From: Gorsachius magnificus
Taxonomy: Eukaryota; Chordata; Aves; Pelecaniformes; Ardeidae
Direction: 5' to 3'
DNA length: 64,000 nucleotides
Assembly (NCBI GenBank): GCA_034008185.1
Contig: CM067084.1
Location: 8,823,385 to 8,887,384, forward strand
The number at the start of each line of letters is the position of its first letter. The first letter of the stretch is position 1. The notes beneath the pieces are model-generated. The model was not told the origin of the DNA. It saw nothing but the letters and a program-made list of their open reading frames with translations, and did no database searches. Made by a program: the position numbers and the translations under genes. This document shows, piece after piece, positions 11,020 through 23,499 of the stretch.

Positions 11020-13897
11020 CTAGAGACAAATAGCTTTCACTTAGATCAGTTTTATTTTATTTCAAATCATAGGATTTAGAAAGTTTAAGAGAACTGACAA
11101 GGAGCAGGGAATACAGTGAATTCATTTCCAACCTACCAGTACCAGTAGACTGGTACACATCAACAACAGTCACAGTTTGCAACTGTAAGAATTTTTATTT
11201 TCCATACCCTGGCTCAGATACTTTTTAAACTGTATTGGTAGCACACTCCCCCAGATGGCACAGTTCCTTAGCAAACCTACAGAAGAACTGAGGCCATATT
11301 CCTCATTTAATGGCCTCGGTAAGTTTTTCAGCGGGGACAAACATCGCCCAATCAATCATGCCAAAGCAATGCTGCAAAGGATTGAACTGAGTGGCAGCAG
11401 GTTCTCACAGTATTACCATATGTAATGTTAGCTTTAAAGTTTCTGGGGAAGTTTCTTCTAGCACACAAAGCACACAAGCTCTCTGTAAAAATTAATCTTT
11501 CATATGTTTATAATTGAAAGAATGTCTAACAATTAAACTATACCTGAAAGTCACCCAGAATAACTTACTTCTCTCTTTTTTTCATTAATAATCTGCCATT
11601 CACACCAGAAACAATTTTCTGAGTTTTTGGAATTTCAAAGACTTTATGTTTCTGAGATTATGAGTAATGAGTTAGGATTTTAGAGCCTCTGAAGATCAGC
11701 AATTGAATACTTAAACCCCTTGCAATTAGCACAGCAGATCACTGACATTTAATCAGGTTCACCTGCAGCAGTTCATTCATAGTTTGAAGGGAAAACCAGA
11801 ATGAAACCATAATTCACTAAATATTACTTGTTCACCCCAGAAATGGGAGAATAATAGGCATCTCACAGAGGCAGACAGGCATCCAGAAATGTCTTTTAAT
11901 AAGAAAGTCAAAATAATCTTGACAACGCATTTAATTTCTCCGTGAAACAGAAGTTCTCAAACTACTGATTAGTGAAGGAAGGTTTAGCATTTACTAGACT
12001 TAGATCTCTGCATTTAACATGCCTATGCTTTCTATTCTTCCACTCATCCTAAAGAAGCACAGAATGACTAATATTTGGGAAGACCAAACCATCTCGCAGT
12101 CATGCAGGTCCAAGTTCTTCATGCTTCCCTGGACGGTCATCTCATTAGGAATTGCATCTTAAGTAAGAGCATAAGGAAAGTCTCTGGCACTACATTAACT
12201 GCTTGACATAAAAGCCCAGTACGCTACCTAAGCGTAATCCACACCACAGCAATGTATTTCACATCATAACGCTGAACCATAGCTGTAAACACTTAAAAGC
12301 AAAGCAGCACAAACAGAATAAATGTTTTCATGAGAATGGTATCAGGCATAATGCCATACATCATGCCTGGTACACAGGAAAGGAAAGTTGCTACCATCAT
12401 GTAGTGGATCTTCTTTCCCAGATACCATTCTAGTAAACGTGACCGTCCTTGTACTTGGCTACACCCCTGCAGGCAAGTATTTGGGTCAGGCCACCACAAC
12501 ACCTTGACCAGTAAAAACCAAAGAAGGTGGTCACCATCACTTGCAAGTAAAAGCGCAGTGCATTAATTTATTTATGTATTGCCTTAAAACAACTTTTGCT
12601 GGATATTCTAGATCTTTTCATTTGGGCAACCACCGGTACAGAGAAGCTTCTATACAAGACACAATTAAGATAAGACTCTTCCGTCTGAAAATTCATTGTA
12701 CATTGTTGTTTCTGATACAAGAACTGGAAGAAAGAAAAAAAGAAATCAAATTAAAAATGAACATTGCATTTTTTTTTTGGTTTGGTGGGGGTTAGTGGGT
12801 GTCATGTCCAACCCCCCATTTAAGACATATTGGGACTCTCACATTTCTTGCTAACGGATGAGTCCCTGTAAATTTCTAACAAAGAGAGACCATATATGCT
12901 AATGGTTTACATCAGTATTTTCGGTTATTAAGTACACCAACACTGCAAATGGCAAAGGAAGACCCCTGTCCTGAAATAACAGCTGGAGCCTGGAAGAGTA
13001 TTAATGTACCACCATACGTGTTTACACTGCTCCTCTTTAGGCTTCTGCTTACAGCCAGCATTGGAGATAGACAGACCTTAGCTCTGATCCCATGTGGCCC
13101 ATACCACGTATTTATCTTACTCAAATTAAATACTGAAATAGAAAACAAATTCCAAAATTGTAACTTATCAATTACTACAATGTTTCCCAAAACACACAAT
13201 CTTGCTGGCTTTCAACTTACCTGGTAAATAACACTACAAGAGGTCTGTTTTAAAACGTTAATTTTCGTACTATCCATACTGTATCAAATATAAATTATCC
13301 AAATTTTCTTGGTACTATTTCTCCTCTGGAACAGCCAGGAAAAGAAAAGTTAATTATGAGAGAACATAGAAATCTCTTACTTCTTGCCATTCTGATCTAC
13401 ACTGAAAATTTTGGTTATTATTGTTATAATATCCAGTGTTTCCAGACCCAGAACAAGTTCAAGGTTTATGACAGTTGCCAGAGTTGCTTGCAGAAGCCTA
13501 TGATGTAGCAAGTAAAACACACAAAATACCCAGAATTTCATATTCAAATGTATTCCACAGACTGTGTCAAACAGTCCACTGCATCCTGTATGATTCACGT
13601 AATTCCTTGAAAAGTGAATGCTTATCACCTTTTGAAAGCAGATCAATTTTACAGAAGAACAAAACAAGAGGAGATGGAAAACTGAAAACTAAATATGTCC
13701 TAGAGACTTTCATGTCCAACATCTTCGAAAATTTATCTTAAAACCTTACATATTCAGCACCTCAGAGTCTCTGGAGATACCGCAGGAAGGGGTCCCAACC
13801 AGGTTTCACAGAACATCTGTTGTTGCTTGCACTACACAATACCAGGACAGTGAGGAACACAGGTAGGGAACTTCTCTCATTAACTAACAAAATTCAT

Positions 13898-14261
13898 ACA
13901 ATCATAGAATGGTTTGGATTGGAAGGGACCTTAAAGATCATCTAGTTCCAAGCCCCCTGTCACGGGCAGGGACACCTTCCACTAGACAAGGTAGCTCAAA
14001 GCCCCATCCAACCTGGCCTTGAACATTTCCAGGAATGGGGCATCCACACCTTCTCTGGGCAACCTGTTCCATGGCCTAATCACCCTCATAGTGAAGAATT
14101 TCTTCCTTCTATCTAATCTAAATCTGTTCTCTTTCCGTTTAAAGCCATTACCCATGTCCTATTACTACCTGCCCTTGTAAAAAGTCCCTCTCCAGCTTTC
14201 TTGTAGGCTCCCTTCAGGTACTGGAAGGCTGCTATAAGGTCTCCCCAGAGCCTTCTCTTCT
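13898..14261 (-). other. CR1 copy 2 3' region: last coding stretch and 3' UTR
   Basis: The plus strand shows the complement of the CR1 3' region: TCTCCCCAGAGCCTTC (about 14240-14255), CCTTGAACATTTCCAGG (about 14018-14034) and GGACCTTAAAGATCATCTAG (13926-13945). In active elements this end is the recognition site for the element's reverse transcriptase. Its presence shows that this insertion began at a normal 3' end. Confidence 0.93.
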
Positions 14262-15304
14262 CTAGGCTGAACAACCCCAACTCTCCCAGCCTGTCTTCAA
14301 GGGAGGGTCCAGCCCTCGGATCATCTTTGTGGCCATCCTCTGGACTCGCTCCAACAGGTCCATGTCCTTCTTACATTGGGGGCCCCAGAAGTGAATGCAG
14401 TACTCCAGGTAGGGTCTCAGAGCAGAGTAGAGGGGGTGAATCACCCCCCTCAATCTGCTGGTCACCCTTTTGATGCGGCTTAGGATGCAGTTGGCTTTCT
14501 GGTCTGCAGGTGCACATTGCTGGTTCATGTTGAGCTTCTCATCAGCCAACACCCCCAACCCTTCTCCTCAGGGTTTCTCTCAATCCATTCTCCGCCCAGC
14601 CTGTATTTGGGCTTGGGATTGCCCCAAACCATGTGCAGGACCTTGCACTTGGTCTTGTTCAACTTCGTGAGGTTCTCACAGGCCCGCTTCTCAAACTTGT
14701 CAAGGCCACTTTGGATGACATGCCCTCCCTCCAGCGTGTCGACCATACCACAGAGCTTGCTGTTGTTGGCAAACTTGTTGACACTGTCCATGGCACCAAC
14801 AAAGATGGTAAGCAGCACCAGTCCAAATATCAACCCCTGAGGAATGCCACTTGTCACTGGTCTCCACTTGGTCATCGAGCCATTTACTGCAACTCTTTGC
14901 ATGTGACCATTCAGCCAATTCCTTATCTGCTGAGTGGTCCATCTGTCAAATCCATGTCTCTCCCGCTGAGACATGAGGATGTCACGCGGGACAGTGTCAA
15001 ATGCTTTGCGCAAGTCCAGATACATGACGTCAGTTGCTGTTCCCTTTTCTGCCAACGCTGTCACCCTGTTGCAGAAGGCCACCAAATCTGTCAGGCGCGA
15101 CTTGCCCTTAAGTGAAGCCATGTTGGCTGTCACGAATCACCTCCTTATTTTCCATGTGCCTTAGCACAGTTTCCAGGAGGATCTGCCCCATGATCTTGGC
15201 TGGCACAGAGGTAAGACTGACTGGCCTGTAGTTCTCTGGGTGTTCCTTTTCTTCCCTTTTTAAAAATGGGGGTTATGTTTCCCCTTTTCCAGTCAGTGGG
15301 AACT
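14262..15304 (-). pseudogene. Broken CR1 ORF2 reverse transcriptase
   Basis: The longest open part (14525-15133) covers the core of a CR1 reverse transcriptase. In order it shows [16 protein letters not shown], the first catalytic block YLDLRKAFDTVPRDIL (aspartate present), NWLNGHMQRVAVNGSM, the SGIPQG block and a third catalytic block that reads FANNSKL where the family has FADD, so both catalytic aspartates of that block are asparagine. About seven residues just before it are missing relative to the family. A frame change near 14560 moves the C-terminal part ([20 protein letters not shown], [21 protein letters not shown]) into another frame, 14262-14558. An extra T near 15112, absent in copy 1, changes frame close to the start. 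The product would be inactive. A 160-codon frame on the opposite strand (14633-15115) is only its shadow. Confidence 0.93.
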
Positions 15305-18300
15305 CCATCCACATATCAACATTACAAACGTGGAATTTCATTCAGGCAACAAAGTTAGTGTTTTGTATTGCTATTACTCCTTTATTTGTGGTTTCTGTCA
15401 CAACTCTATTACTTACCAACTTGCCAAGCCAGTTAGTAGGGGAACTGGGCTTGCTACAGAAGTGAAAGGAGTTGGGTGTAGCTCATAACTTCCACCAGGT
15501 AGCCAGCTCCAGCAAGAGAGGAGCTGCTCACTGTGCCACCACAGCTTAAGCGTTTCTGAACTTCTCATCTCACCTTGTAGGTCTATGTTTACAGTTAATT
15601 CCCACAGTAGAGCACAGGGTCCTGCACCCCAACAGTCTAGGGAGGGGCATCTTTTACAGTGCACCACAACTTCCATTTAGATTTCTTGTCCATGGTTTTA
15701 TATGTCAAATATTGGGGTGGGGGGTGTCAGCAAGAAGTGACCTGCCCAAGAAACCTACATAGATCTACAAACTTGAAATCCACTTCCAGATTCTCTAAAC
15801 ACAAAAAAACCAAGAAATCACAAACTTTCTTATATCTTCAGTTAAATACTAGCAGGCAGGTTCACAGATGTAGGGACTTAGAAATATGATCCTCAATAGT
15901 TTTTAAGAATTCTTCACTCCACTAAACTAAATTTATCTGTTTTAACTATCTATTTTTTTTTCTATTCTAACTTCAGCCAGCATCCACGATGATTTAAAAA
16001 TAACACATAAAATCTTCTCTCAGAAGTAAAGGAGATAGAAGATTTTCCTGGGGGCCTTGAGGCTACAGAAGGAATGAGAGTTAAGGGTTTGGAAAGCTAG
16101 AGTTTCACTGTTTCCTAACCTTTATCACATGAATGTGGAAGGAGCCCTAAAGAGTGAGCTTGCTGATCTATCATTCACATTTTAAAAAACTCTCCAAATG
16201 ATGAGTTCTGGTTCTGAAGAGCCAGTGTACAATATTTTTTAAGACTGCACATCAATCTATAGGACTTATAAAGCAAGTGGTTGGTTTATTATCTGCTTCT
16301 GTAAGGAACAGCAATTAAAACAAGATTCAATTTCAGCAAGTACCCTTCAGATGGCAAAAACCTAGTTAGCCTTTTAATATTATTAATAAAGCACTGGAAT
16401 CTATGAGTCACATTGTTAATCAACCTTTCACAAATATTTTGCCCAAGTAGCCTACCACTACTTAAGTATAACTTAGCTTATTATTCAGTCATATGATCTT
16501 CTGTTTTTTAGTTAGTAACAGATTTTGTTTCACGCACATATATAGAGAGATGAAATAGAATACCATTACCTGAGACTTCCTCACTTGTTACTCTGGTTTT
16601 CCACTACTTGTACTTTCCACTGTGTCTGCAGTTTGAAGTATAACTTAAGTATAACTTTGGTCAAGCAACAAAATTAGGTTTTGTGCTATTTTAGGCCGTA
16701 ATCTTTATGTTCTGGCTTTTGCTCAGGTTACAAGCTAAATCCTGTGGGTGAGGTAAAGAAGGCCTATCCTGAGTTATGAGTTAGGTGGTAAGAATCCTGT
16801 AACACCATGTTGGACCTATCGGAAATATGCCTAGTCTATTAACCTAATAAAACTGTGCTTAAAACCATCCTTTTGTCTGTCTTCAATTACCTGCATTTCT
16901 AGATCAGTGCTTTCTTGTCAATGACCCACTGTTGTATTTCTCACTCTCCAATACCATGTGGTTTTAGTTTCATCCTATATTTGTCTCCACATACTTTTTT
17001 CCCCTTTCTTCTACGCAAATCTCTGCCTCTCCCTTACACTCAGCCTTCAAAAGAAAAACCATTTCTCAACAATACTGTGGTACTATTGCATGAAGGGTTA
17101 GATTTCAGTGTGATCACGTGAATGGAAGTTCCATGTGTGCCAGAGTCTTACCAGATAAAAAAGTAAACAAAATAAATACAGAAGTGCATTTTGCATGACA
17201 ACAAGGAAACTCATCCAAGATTGAGGACAGTAACTAGAGTTCATTCAAGTAAGGAAGAGGCTAAGCTGAGTTACTGCAGTATACAGCATCACTGAATACA
17301 GTAAAACAGAGAATATTAATAGCTTCAACCAGACTGATGTATCACTTCCAGCTAAAAAACTTCTGGTCTACACAAATAGCATGAACATCCCTACAGACAG
17401 AGAAAAGAATCTGGATGTACTCTGATATTTCAAGATTGAAAAGAAATTGTTTATCTTTGCTTCATAAAAAAAACAAAGAGATACAGCACCCAGCTCCATG
17501 CAGAGGCCAGGTTGTTTTTTCAGCAAAAACAATAACAACAAAAAAATTGTTTTCTTAAATCCAACTTATGACATGCACCTAACTTATTGAGAATAAGTAA
17601 CCAGTTATTACACACTGGTTAGAACTTATAAGCATTCTTTGGGAGGTGATACCATTAGTAATGTATCAGCCCATTTTAACATCCTGAACTCAAGTGGACA
17701 CAGGCATAATTTTCTGGTATGGATCTTGCATCATCTGATCTCCTTCAGAAACACTGACTTAAACATCTTCATCTCATGTTAGATTCCATTTTTTCATTTT
17801 AAGAAATGGCAATACAGAAACACTGGCTAAGCAATTGCATACTTCCAGGCTTTAAGTACTTTCCTGAGGAACCCTCACTCCCAATGCCCAGGAGCAACCA
17901 GAAACCATCACAGAGGTAGAGTCACCATGGAATGCAGCTATTGCATTCCCAAATTGGCTGGCTCACAGGGCTGATCCCTAATTCAGAATCTCCCCTTTGT
18001 AGGAATGTTTCAAAGTTTCCAGGAACTGCACATCCTGAATTTTGTTCATCTCTGATGCTAGGTTCAAGTTCATTAAAGCCCAACCCATGCGTGTTCTTCA
18101 GACACATCCAGGCTTCTACAACAGTATCACCCTGACACCACACTGAAAAGCATCTCAATTGCATTCTGTGGAACAGGAAGATTTATAAAATGGTTTTATG
18201 AGTCCTTGAGACAATATACATCCCTGGTCTCCTGTGCTTTCATGCCTTGTAAGCGACCCTCACTAGGAAGAGTGTAGCTAGCTAAGTTACACTCAACAAA

Positions 18301-21300
18301 ATCAGGTTATTTGCAAATTATATCATCTTATAGAGTGTATATGAAGTGTTACTGCTAGTCACACTTTTCTTCTCTCATCTCCTAGCTGTTTTTCTCATAT
18401 GTACATTATTTCACATGCATAAGAGGGACTGAAAACCCTATCCAGATTTCAGTGTCCCAGCTAAACTGTTAAATTCAACTTGCTAATGAACAATTCTGAA
18501 GACAAAATTCTGAAAAGCTAGCTTGCCAAATCCAGTATGGTAAACAGAGCCATCGGCATGAAGTTGCATTCAAGCTAGAATAATATGGCTGAGCATGGGC
18601 TTACATTTCTGGAGTGCAAATAAAAAACAGTTTAGTTTGTTTGGGTTTTTTGTTTTTTAAAAACGTCTTCTCCCAAGGCCCTACTGTGCCCTTGAACACT
18701 TAAAGAGAACTGTAAAGCAATGAAATATCATTTAGTTCCCATATGAGTAAAAATAAGGTAATGTCACTGTAAAATGTAAACACAAAAAAAGCCATTTATA
18801 TTTAGACAAACAAGCCTTTCTTTATCAACACAGTAATAGACACATAGGCTCTCTCATACACTCAGAGAAGAAATTACTACTGGGTTAATTTAATTATAAG
18901 TTTGAAAATAACCGTGTAGTTCCAACTGCCAATCAAAAGTTTAAAACTGCAGCCAGTGACGTATTATTTGCCTCTTAATGCAACAGACAATGTGTCTGCG
19001 GTTTCTGTACAACCGGCAGGGCATCCTGGCATCCTAGTGAGATTCCTACGGAAGAAGAGGAGTTGAAGGAATACAGCTGTTGTCACAGGGGGAAAAGTCA
19101 CTGATTAAGATTTCAGTGTTCTTTTGTTTTATGCCGTACTTCTGAATGGAAATCACACACATTTAAAGCAGACCAAAGCATTCACTCCCAAACCACTGCC
19201 ACTTCCAAAAGCCACATGTCTTGGGAAATCCAGAGCGCTAAAATAATACTGGATTGTATCTTTGTTCCAATCAAAAGCATCAAATCTTTCAGTGGCTTAT
19301 AAATGAGAGAAGTCTGAATTCTATGCCAAGAGCAGTTATTAGAGATAAAAAAAATGTTTATTTGAATTTGAAAATACAGCGTGATGAGTTTTTTCTCTCT
19401 GTATAATGTGCTATAGCTGACTATTCCCATAGAATGCTCAAATCTGTTGGTGAATGGAAAGAATAAGTAAACTGGAAAATAGATCAAAATTCGTCAGATA
19501 ATACTTATATTTGGAATCCTAACAATCTAAAATATTTGAGGAATAGAGAGGAAAACACATACACAAAAAGGATAAGTCAGGGAAAATAATTATCCTACTC
19601 TTATTACTGTTCATTTGAAACAAAAAATCCGTGTGCGAGCATTAACATGGCTCAGTTTTTCCTCCAAAATGGAAAAGTAATTCCTTCTTACTCAAAATGA
19701 GATCTACTTTTGTATTGCATTTTTATTTGTGATGGAGTAATCAGACTTTCAAGAGGAGAAGCAGCAAGAGATAGGCTAGTAAGTATAGTTCTATGTGTGA
19801 CCCTGACAAAAGGTACTTGGATCATTTGATCTCACTTCCATAAAAACGTCTCACCACATACTACAGTCTTTCCAGAGGTGAAGTTCTCCATCTATTCCTT
19901 CCATCAAGGAGGACCTATATATTAGTATTTTCAAATACAAGTGGCAGCCACTAATCTTGTTAACAACCAAATTTGTCATTAACCTTCTTTGCCCTCAGCT
20001 TCTACACTGAAGGGCCAGAACTCATCATCCCAGAAATAACAAATCGTCATAACCTTAAGAAGTGTATGGTGTGAAAGACGTCTGGTGTAAAATAGTCAAA
20101 ACTTCCAAACAAGATGCCTTCTAAACTTTCTGGAACCATCAGAGCAGTTCTTAGCATGCACAAGTTCCAAGCAGCCCCTGCAATATTTGCTCTTTCAAGC
20201 TTTAAGATGCGTACACCTCAGGCCTGAACCCAGGTCAGAGAGTTGTAACAGAAGACCTAATCATGCTACACAGTCATGGCACTGAGCAATGTAAATCTGT
20301 TTGAAAAGGCATTCATGATTTATTAAAACACACTACGTGTTATTCAAAAGAATATAAGTAACAGTAAGAAAAATGTTTAAAAGACAATAGCTTTAAGACT
20401 GTAAAGAAGCTTTCCAGCAGATATAGATTTTTTAAAGAATAACATTCTTCCCCTTTCACAAGACTTTCCAAAAAAAACTTCCTTTCTTTGTATTTATAAG
20501 TTTTCATTTGTTGTGTCACGAAGGATCTGTCTCCACAAAAAGCCTGAAGTCACTGCCTTCATCTCTCTCAGAACTTGGGAAAGCCTGAAGCTTTGACTGC
20601 ACTTCACATAGAGACATTACTACAAACACAAACGATGACAGAGATCGATGGATCATCCAGAGACAGACTTCACACCTCCGTGTGAAATGAGAAAGACTAT
20701 GCAATGTAAGATGGGATGTGCCACAAGCAAGAACTAAAACCTGGCATAGCATGCACTGGCTTCTTAAGATACTGAAGGTGCTGACACAAAATTTCAGAGC
20801 ATTTTCTGAGTGTCCCGAAGTTGGAGCCTGAGGAGAAACACTCAGCCACAATTCTGCAGCCAGTTTCAAAAATTAGTTTTATGCAGTTTAACTGCTGTGA
20901 CCAAGGCAAAGTTAGTTGTAGCAACTTTCTAGAGTAAAAAGGCTTTCCAAATGATGTACATTAACTTCTCACACAAATACTATACTACTTAATTTTTACA
21001 TTTAAATTGCTTTGTGTTTTTGCGGTTTGTTGGTTTGGTTTTTTCGGTCAATGACCCCAAAATAGTATAGATACCTTATTTCTGGAGTATAATATAAAAC
21101 ATAATGTTATGATTTAGTAATTACAGTAATAAGAATTAGCCTAGCCACAGGAGATTTTTTAATGGATTTCATATCACAATACGAGTATCCTCAAGATCAC
21201 AGTATTTTGGCCCCAGGCACCATTCAAATCTGCAACAGATTCATCTCTGAATCATATTCCTTGCTGTAATACCCCAATCCTGAACTCTCTATTGTATTCT

Positions 21301-21837
21301 TCTTAAACACCAGGGAAAAAAATCCTCACCAGGGTAGCAAGCATCAGCTTCAATGTATCAGCAGCCATCTGATCAAATCAAGGTAATGTCAACAGGGCGA
21401 TGCCATCCAAACTTCTGTAATAGTATAGAGGCGGAGCACAGTCATCTGTCATCCATGATGGAGCAGAAATCCAGAAGACTTCTCCACACATATAATGGTG
21501 AATCTCTACAATACATGAGAAAAGAAAAAAACATTAATATCCGCTGTGACCAACAAACAGAAACCAAGGACTAACTTTGAGGCAGGAGGCTTTAAGTGTA
21601 CACAAAATAGTTACGAACAGTAACACGAGATCTTATTGCCTCCTTTCAGGGGACACTAAAATCTGCAGCAAATGTGCTCTTTCTCCATATCAGAGCAGGT
21701 AAGCAGGTAACTGAGGACTGCTTACATTATTTTTATTCTACAATGCAGTAGGCTAGGAACATCATGAATTCAAATCCCAACATTAGTGAGGATCTTACTG
21801 CTGGTTTTAGCTACTGAATCAATGCCTATAAAGGAGA
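15305..21837. other. Gene-free AT-rich unique sequence
   Basis: No recognisable gene or repeat. The open frames on both strands around 17922-18164 and at 20516-20869 (minus) lack known motifs. Some short oligo-T and oligo-A tracts (for example near 18640) are the only low-complexity elements. Confidence 0.6.
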
Positions 21838-22091
21838 TTGTGCCAGATTCTTCTTGGAGGTGCCCAAGCAAGAGGATGAGAGGCAATATACACAAGCTGA
21901 AGAAGGCAAAAGCTCCTCACAACAAGGGTGATCACACACTGGAGCGAACTGCCTAGAAATGTTGTGGGTATTCCAACCTTGGGGGCTTTCAAAACTCAGT
22001 CAGCCCTGAACTGAAGTTGGCTTCACTTTGAGCAGGCGATTGGACTACAGGACTTCCAGGCATCCTTTTAGACCTAAATTGTTCAATGACT
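21838..22091 (+). mobile_element. Older CR1 3'-end relic
   Basis: Diverged from the young CR1 copies but with the same order of 3' landmarks: GCCAGATTCTTCTTGG (21843-21858), a GGCAATATACACAAGCTG block near 21883-21900, ACTGGAGCGAACTGCCTAG near 21939-21957, and finally GATTGGACTACAGGACTT (22039-22056) with an ACCTAAATTGTTCAATGAC terminus near 22073-22091. These correspond to the CR1 3' UTR blocks 'rejected from coding, GGAACAGGCTGCCCAG', 'GGTTGGACTAGATGAC' and 'ATTCTATGA'. It is much older than the copies at 6.9 and 13.9 kb. A (TA)n tract starts about 13 bp beyond it. Confidence 0.82.
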
Positions 22092-22098
22092 ATTACTT

Positions 22099-22103
<5 letters not shown>

Positions 22104-22148
<45 letters not shown>
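22104..22148. repeat. (TA)22 microsatellite
   Basis: Uninterrupted alternating TA for about 45 bp, immediately downstream of the CR1 3' relic. Such a tract is self-complementary, can extrude as a cruciform, and is likely to vary in length among individuals. Confidence 0.95.
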
Positions 22149-22152
<4 letters not shown>

Positions 22153-23446
22153 AGTTAACACAACTCACTTGACAGGTAGAAACTTCACAAGTCACATTAA
22201 CACTACATTAATTGTCAGTTTCCATCCTCCATTTAAGTGAAGCACTACTATTTTTTAACTTCTAGTAATTATTTTTAAAAAGCAGCTAATCGTTGATCAG
22301 TGCATTAAAAGTGAAACTGCTTGAGCTTTAGAAATCACAGAAAATATTCCAATACATTCCTATTACTGAACTTCAGTACATACCTTACCTCCAGCTAAGT
22401 CCTTACAGGTGAATCTGATTTAAATTTAATTAAATAAAAAGAATTGTCAGGACACCCCTTCCTAACATAGCAAAAAGAAATTAGAAAGCCAAAAGCCAGG
22501 CTGGTCTTCTATGGCCTTCTCGAACAAAATGGCATTTTGTAAAACTTAAGTAAAACAATGTATGAGGAATATACGTTCCGTTGTTTCCCTAACAGCACCT
22601 AGAAAGCGGAACAAGATAATTCCCATTAAATAAGGTTTTCCTTGCCAAGTACATCTCGACAGCTATCCCAGACTCCACTAATGTTGCTGTCACTTTACAA
22701 GTCACCTTAGTGTGCTTTTGGGCCAGGGGCTGTGGCACACACACTGAAGGAAAGGCAAAGCCGATGCAGGAAGGAGGGATGCTAGAAGTGGGGCCACGGG
22801 GACTGTGCACTTGGCTCTCCCGAATACAGCTTTGCAGCCACCGCCTTCTTTTCAGCACTGCTTTGAGAAAAGACAAACCTAAGCTATAAAAAGTTCTAGT
22901 GTGACATCTTAAAAAAGAATCAAATCAAAGCTTTTCTCTTAAGAAAAAGCCTTCATGCCAAACTTGGATGTCCCTTACTGAAGTTCAAGGGTTCAAATGA
23001 ATGATTTTTAAATACTTTGTAAATCTACACTGTACCTAGAGATTTTTCCCAAGAAGTTTCAAGATTTGAAAAGGCATTAAAAGTCTGCACAATAAAGACA
23101 AAAAAACCCCAAACACACTCAATGCTAATTTTCTTCCTTCCTCGTCATCACCATCCATTTTCTCTAGAAAAAGGACTACACAGTGACTGAAGAGACAGGT
23201 CACAGGCTGCCTTCTCTGAGTGCAAGAGGAGTAAGAGGAATACTCCCTCCCACAGAACAGAACGAGGCACTCTGGCTACAGGATGCCTCTGCCTCACACA
23301 GGCTAATGCATAATACCATCGGGTCTGTTTAATTTCCTACACTTCCCTTCCCAAGTCAAAGACACGAATGGTGAACTCCTAATTTCATTCCAGAGGTAAA
23401 AGAATTGCATTAACACACATTTGCGTTTTCTTACTGTGCCCAGGAA

Positions 23447-23477
23447 CAAAAACAAAAAACAAACAAACAAAAAAAAG
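23447..23477. repeat. AAAC-type low-complexity tract
   Basis: Alternating oligo-A and single C (ACAAAAACAAAAAACAAACA-like). Simple repeat only. Confidence 0.8.
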
Positions 23478-23499
23478 TCTCAAAATGGTAGCAAGAAAG

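Larger units (their letters stand above)
7657..13897. other. Gene-free AT-rich unique sequence between the two CR1 copies
   Basis: No recognisable gene. It contains A15 (9322-9336), A19 (10395-10413), G17 (10860-10876), T24 (10993-11016), a perfect hairpin at 9984-10012 and one exon-like 46-bp piece on the minus strand at 7875-7920. Open frames at 8459-8875 (plus), 13377-13667 (minus) and others show no known motif. Confidence 0.6.
13898..15304 (-). mobile_element. CR1 LINE, copy 2, 5'-truncated with intact 3' end
   Basis: A CR1 retrotransposon copy in minus orientation. Its 3' terminus lies at about 13898, where the plus strand reads AATCATAGAATGG, the reverse complement of the CCATTCTATGATT-type end shared by avian CR1. 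Moving right come the 3' UTR (about 13898-14200, with the familiar blocks on confirmed loss of heading, e.g. the complement of GGCAACCTGTTCC at about 14059-14071), then the reverse transcriptase C-terminal part, catalytic part and N-terminal part, ending abruptly at 15304. It is 5'-truncated, as most CR1 copies are. The outermost 286 bp repeat copy 1 (7349-7633) in inverted orientation with about seven substitutions and one 1-bp difference by hand count. Confidence 0.96.

Noticed and set aside
14700..14942. 80-codon minus-strand frame inside CR1 copy 2
   Set aside because: Out-of-frame shadow of the reverse transcriptase reading frame.
14633..15115. 160-codon open frame on the plus strand
   Set aside because: It is antisense to the CR1 reverse transcriptase of copy 2 and has no independent support.
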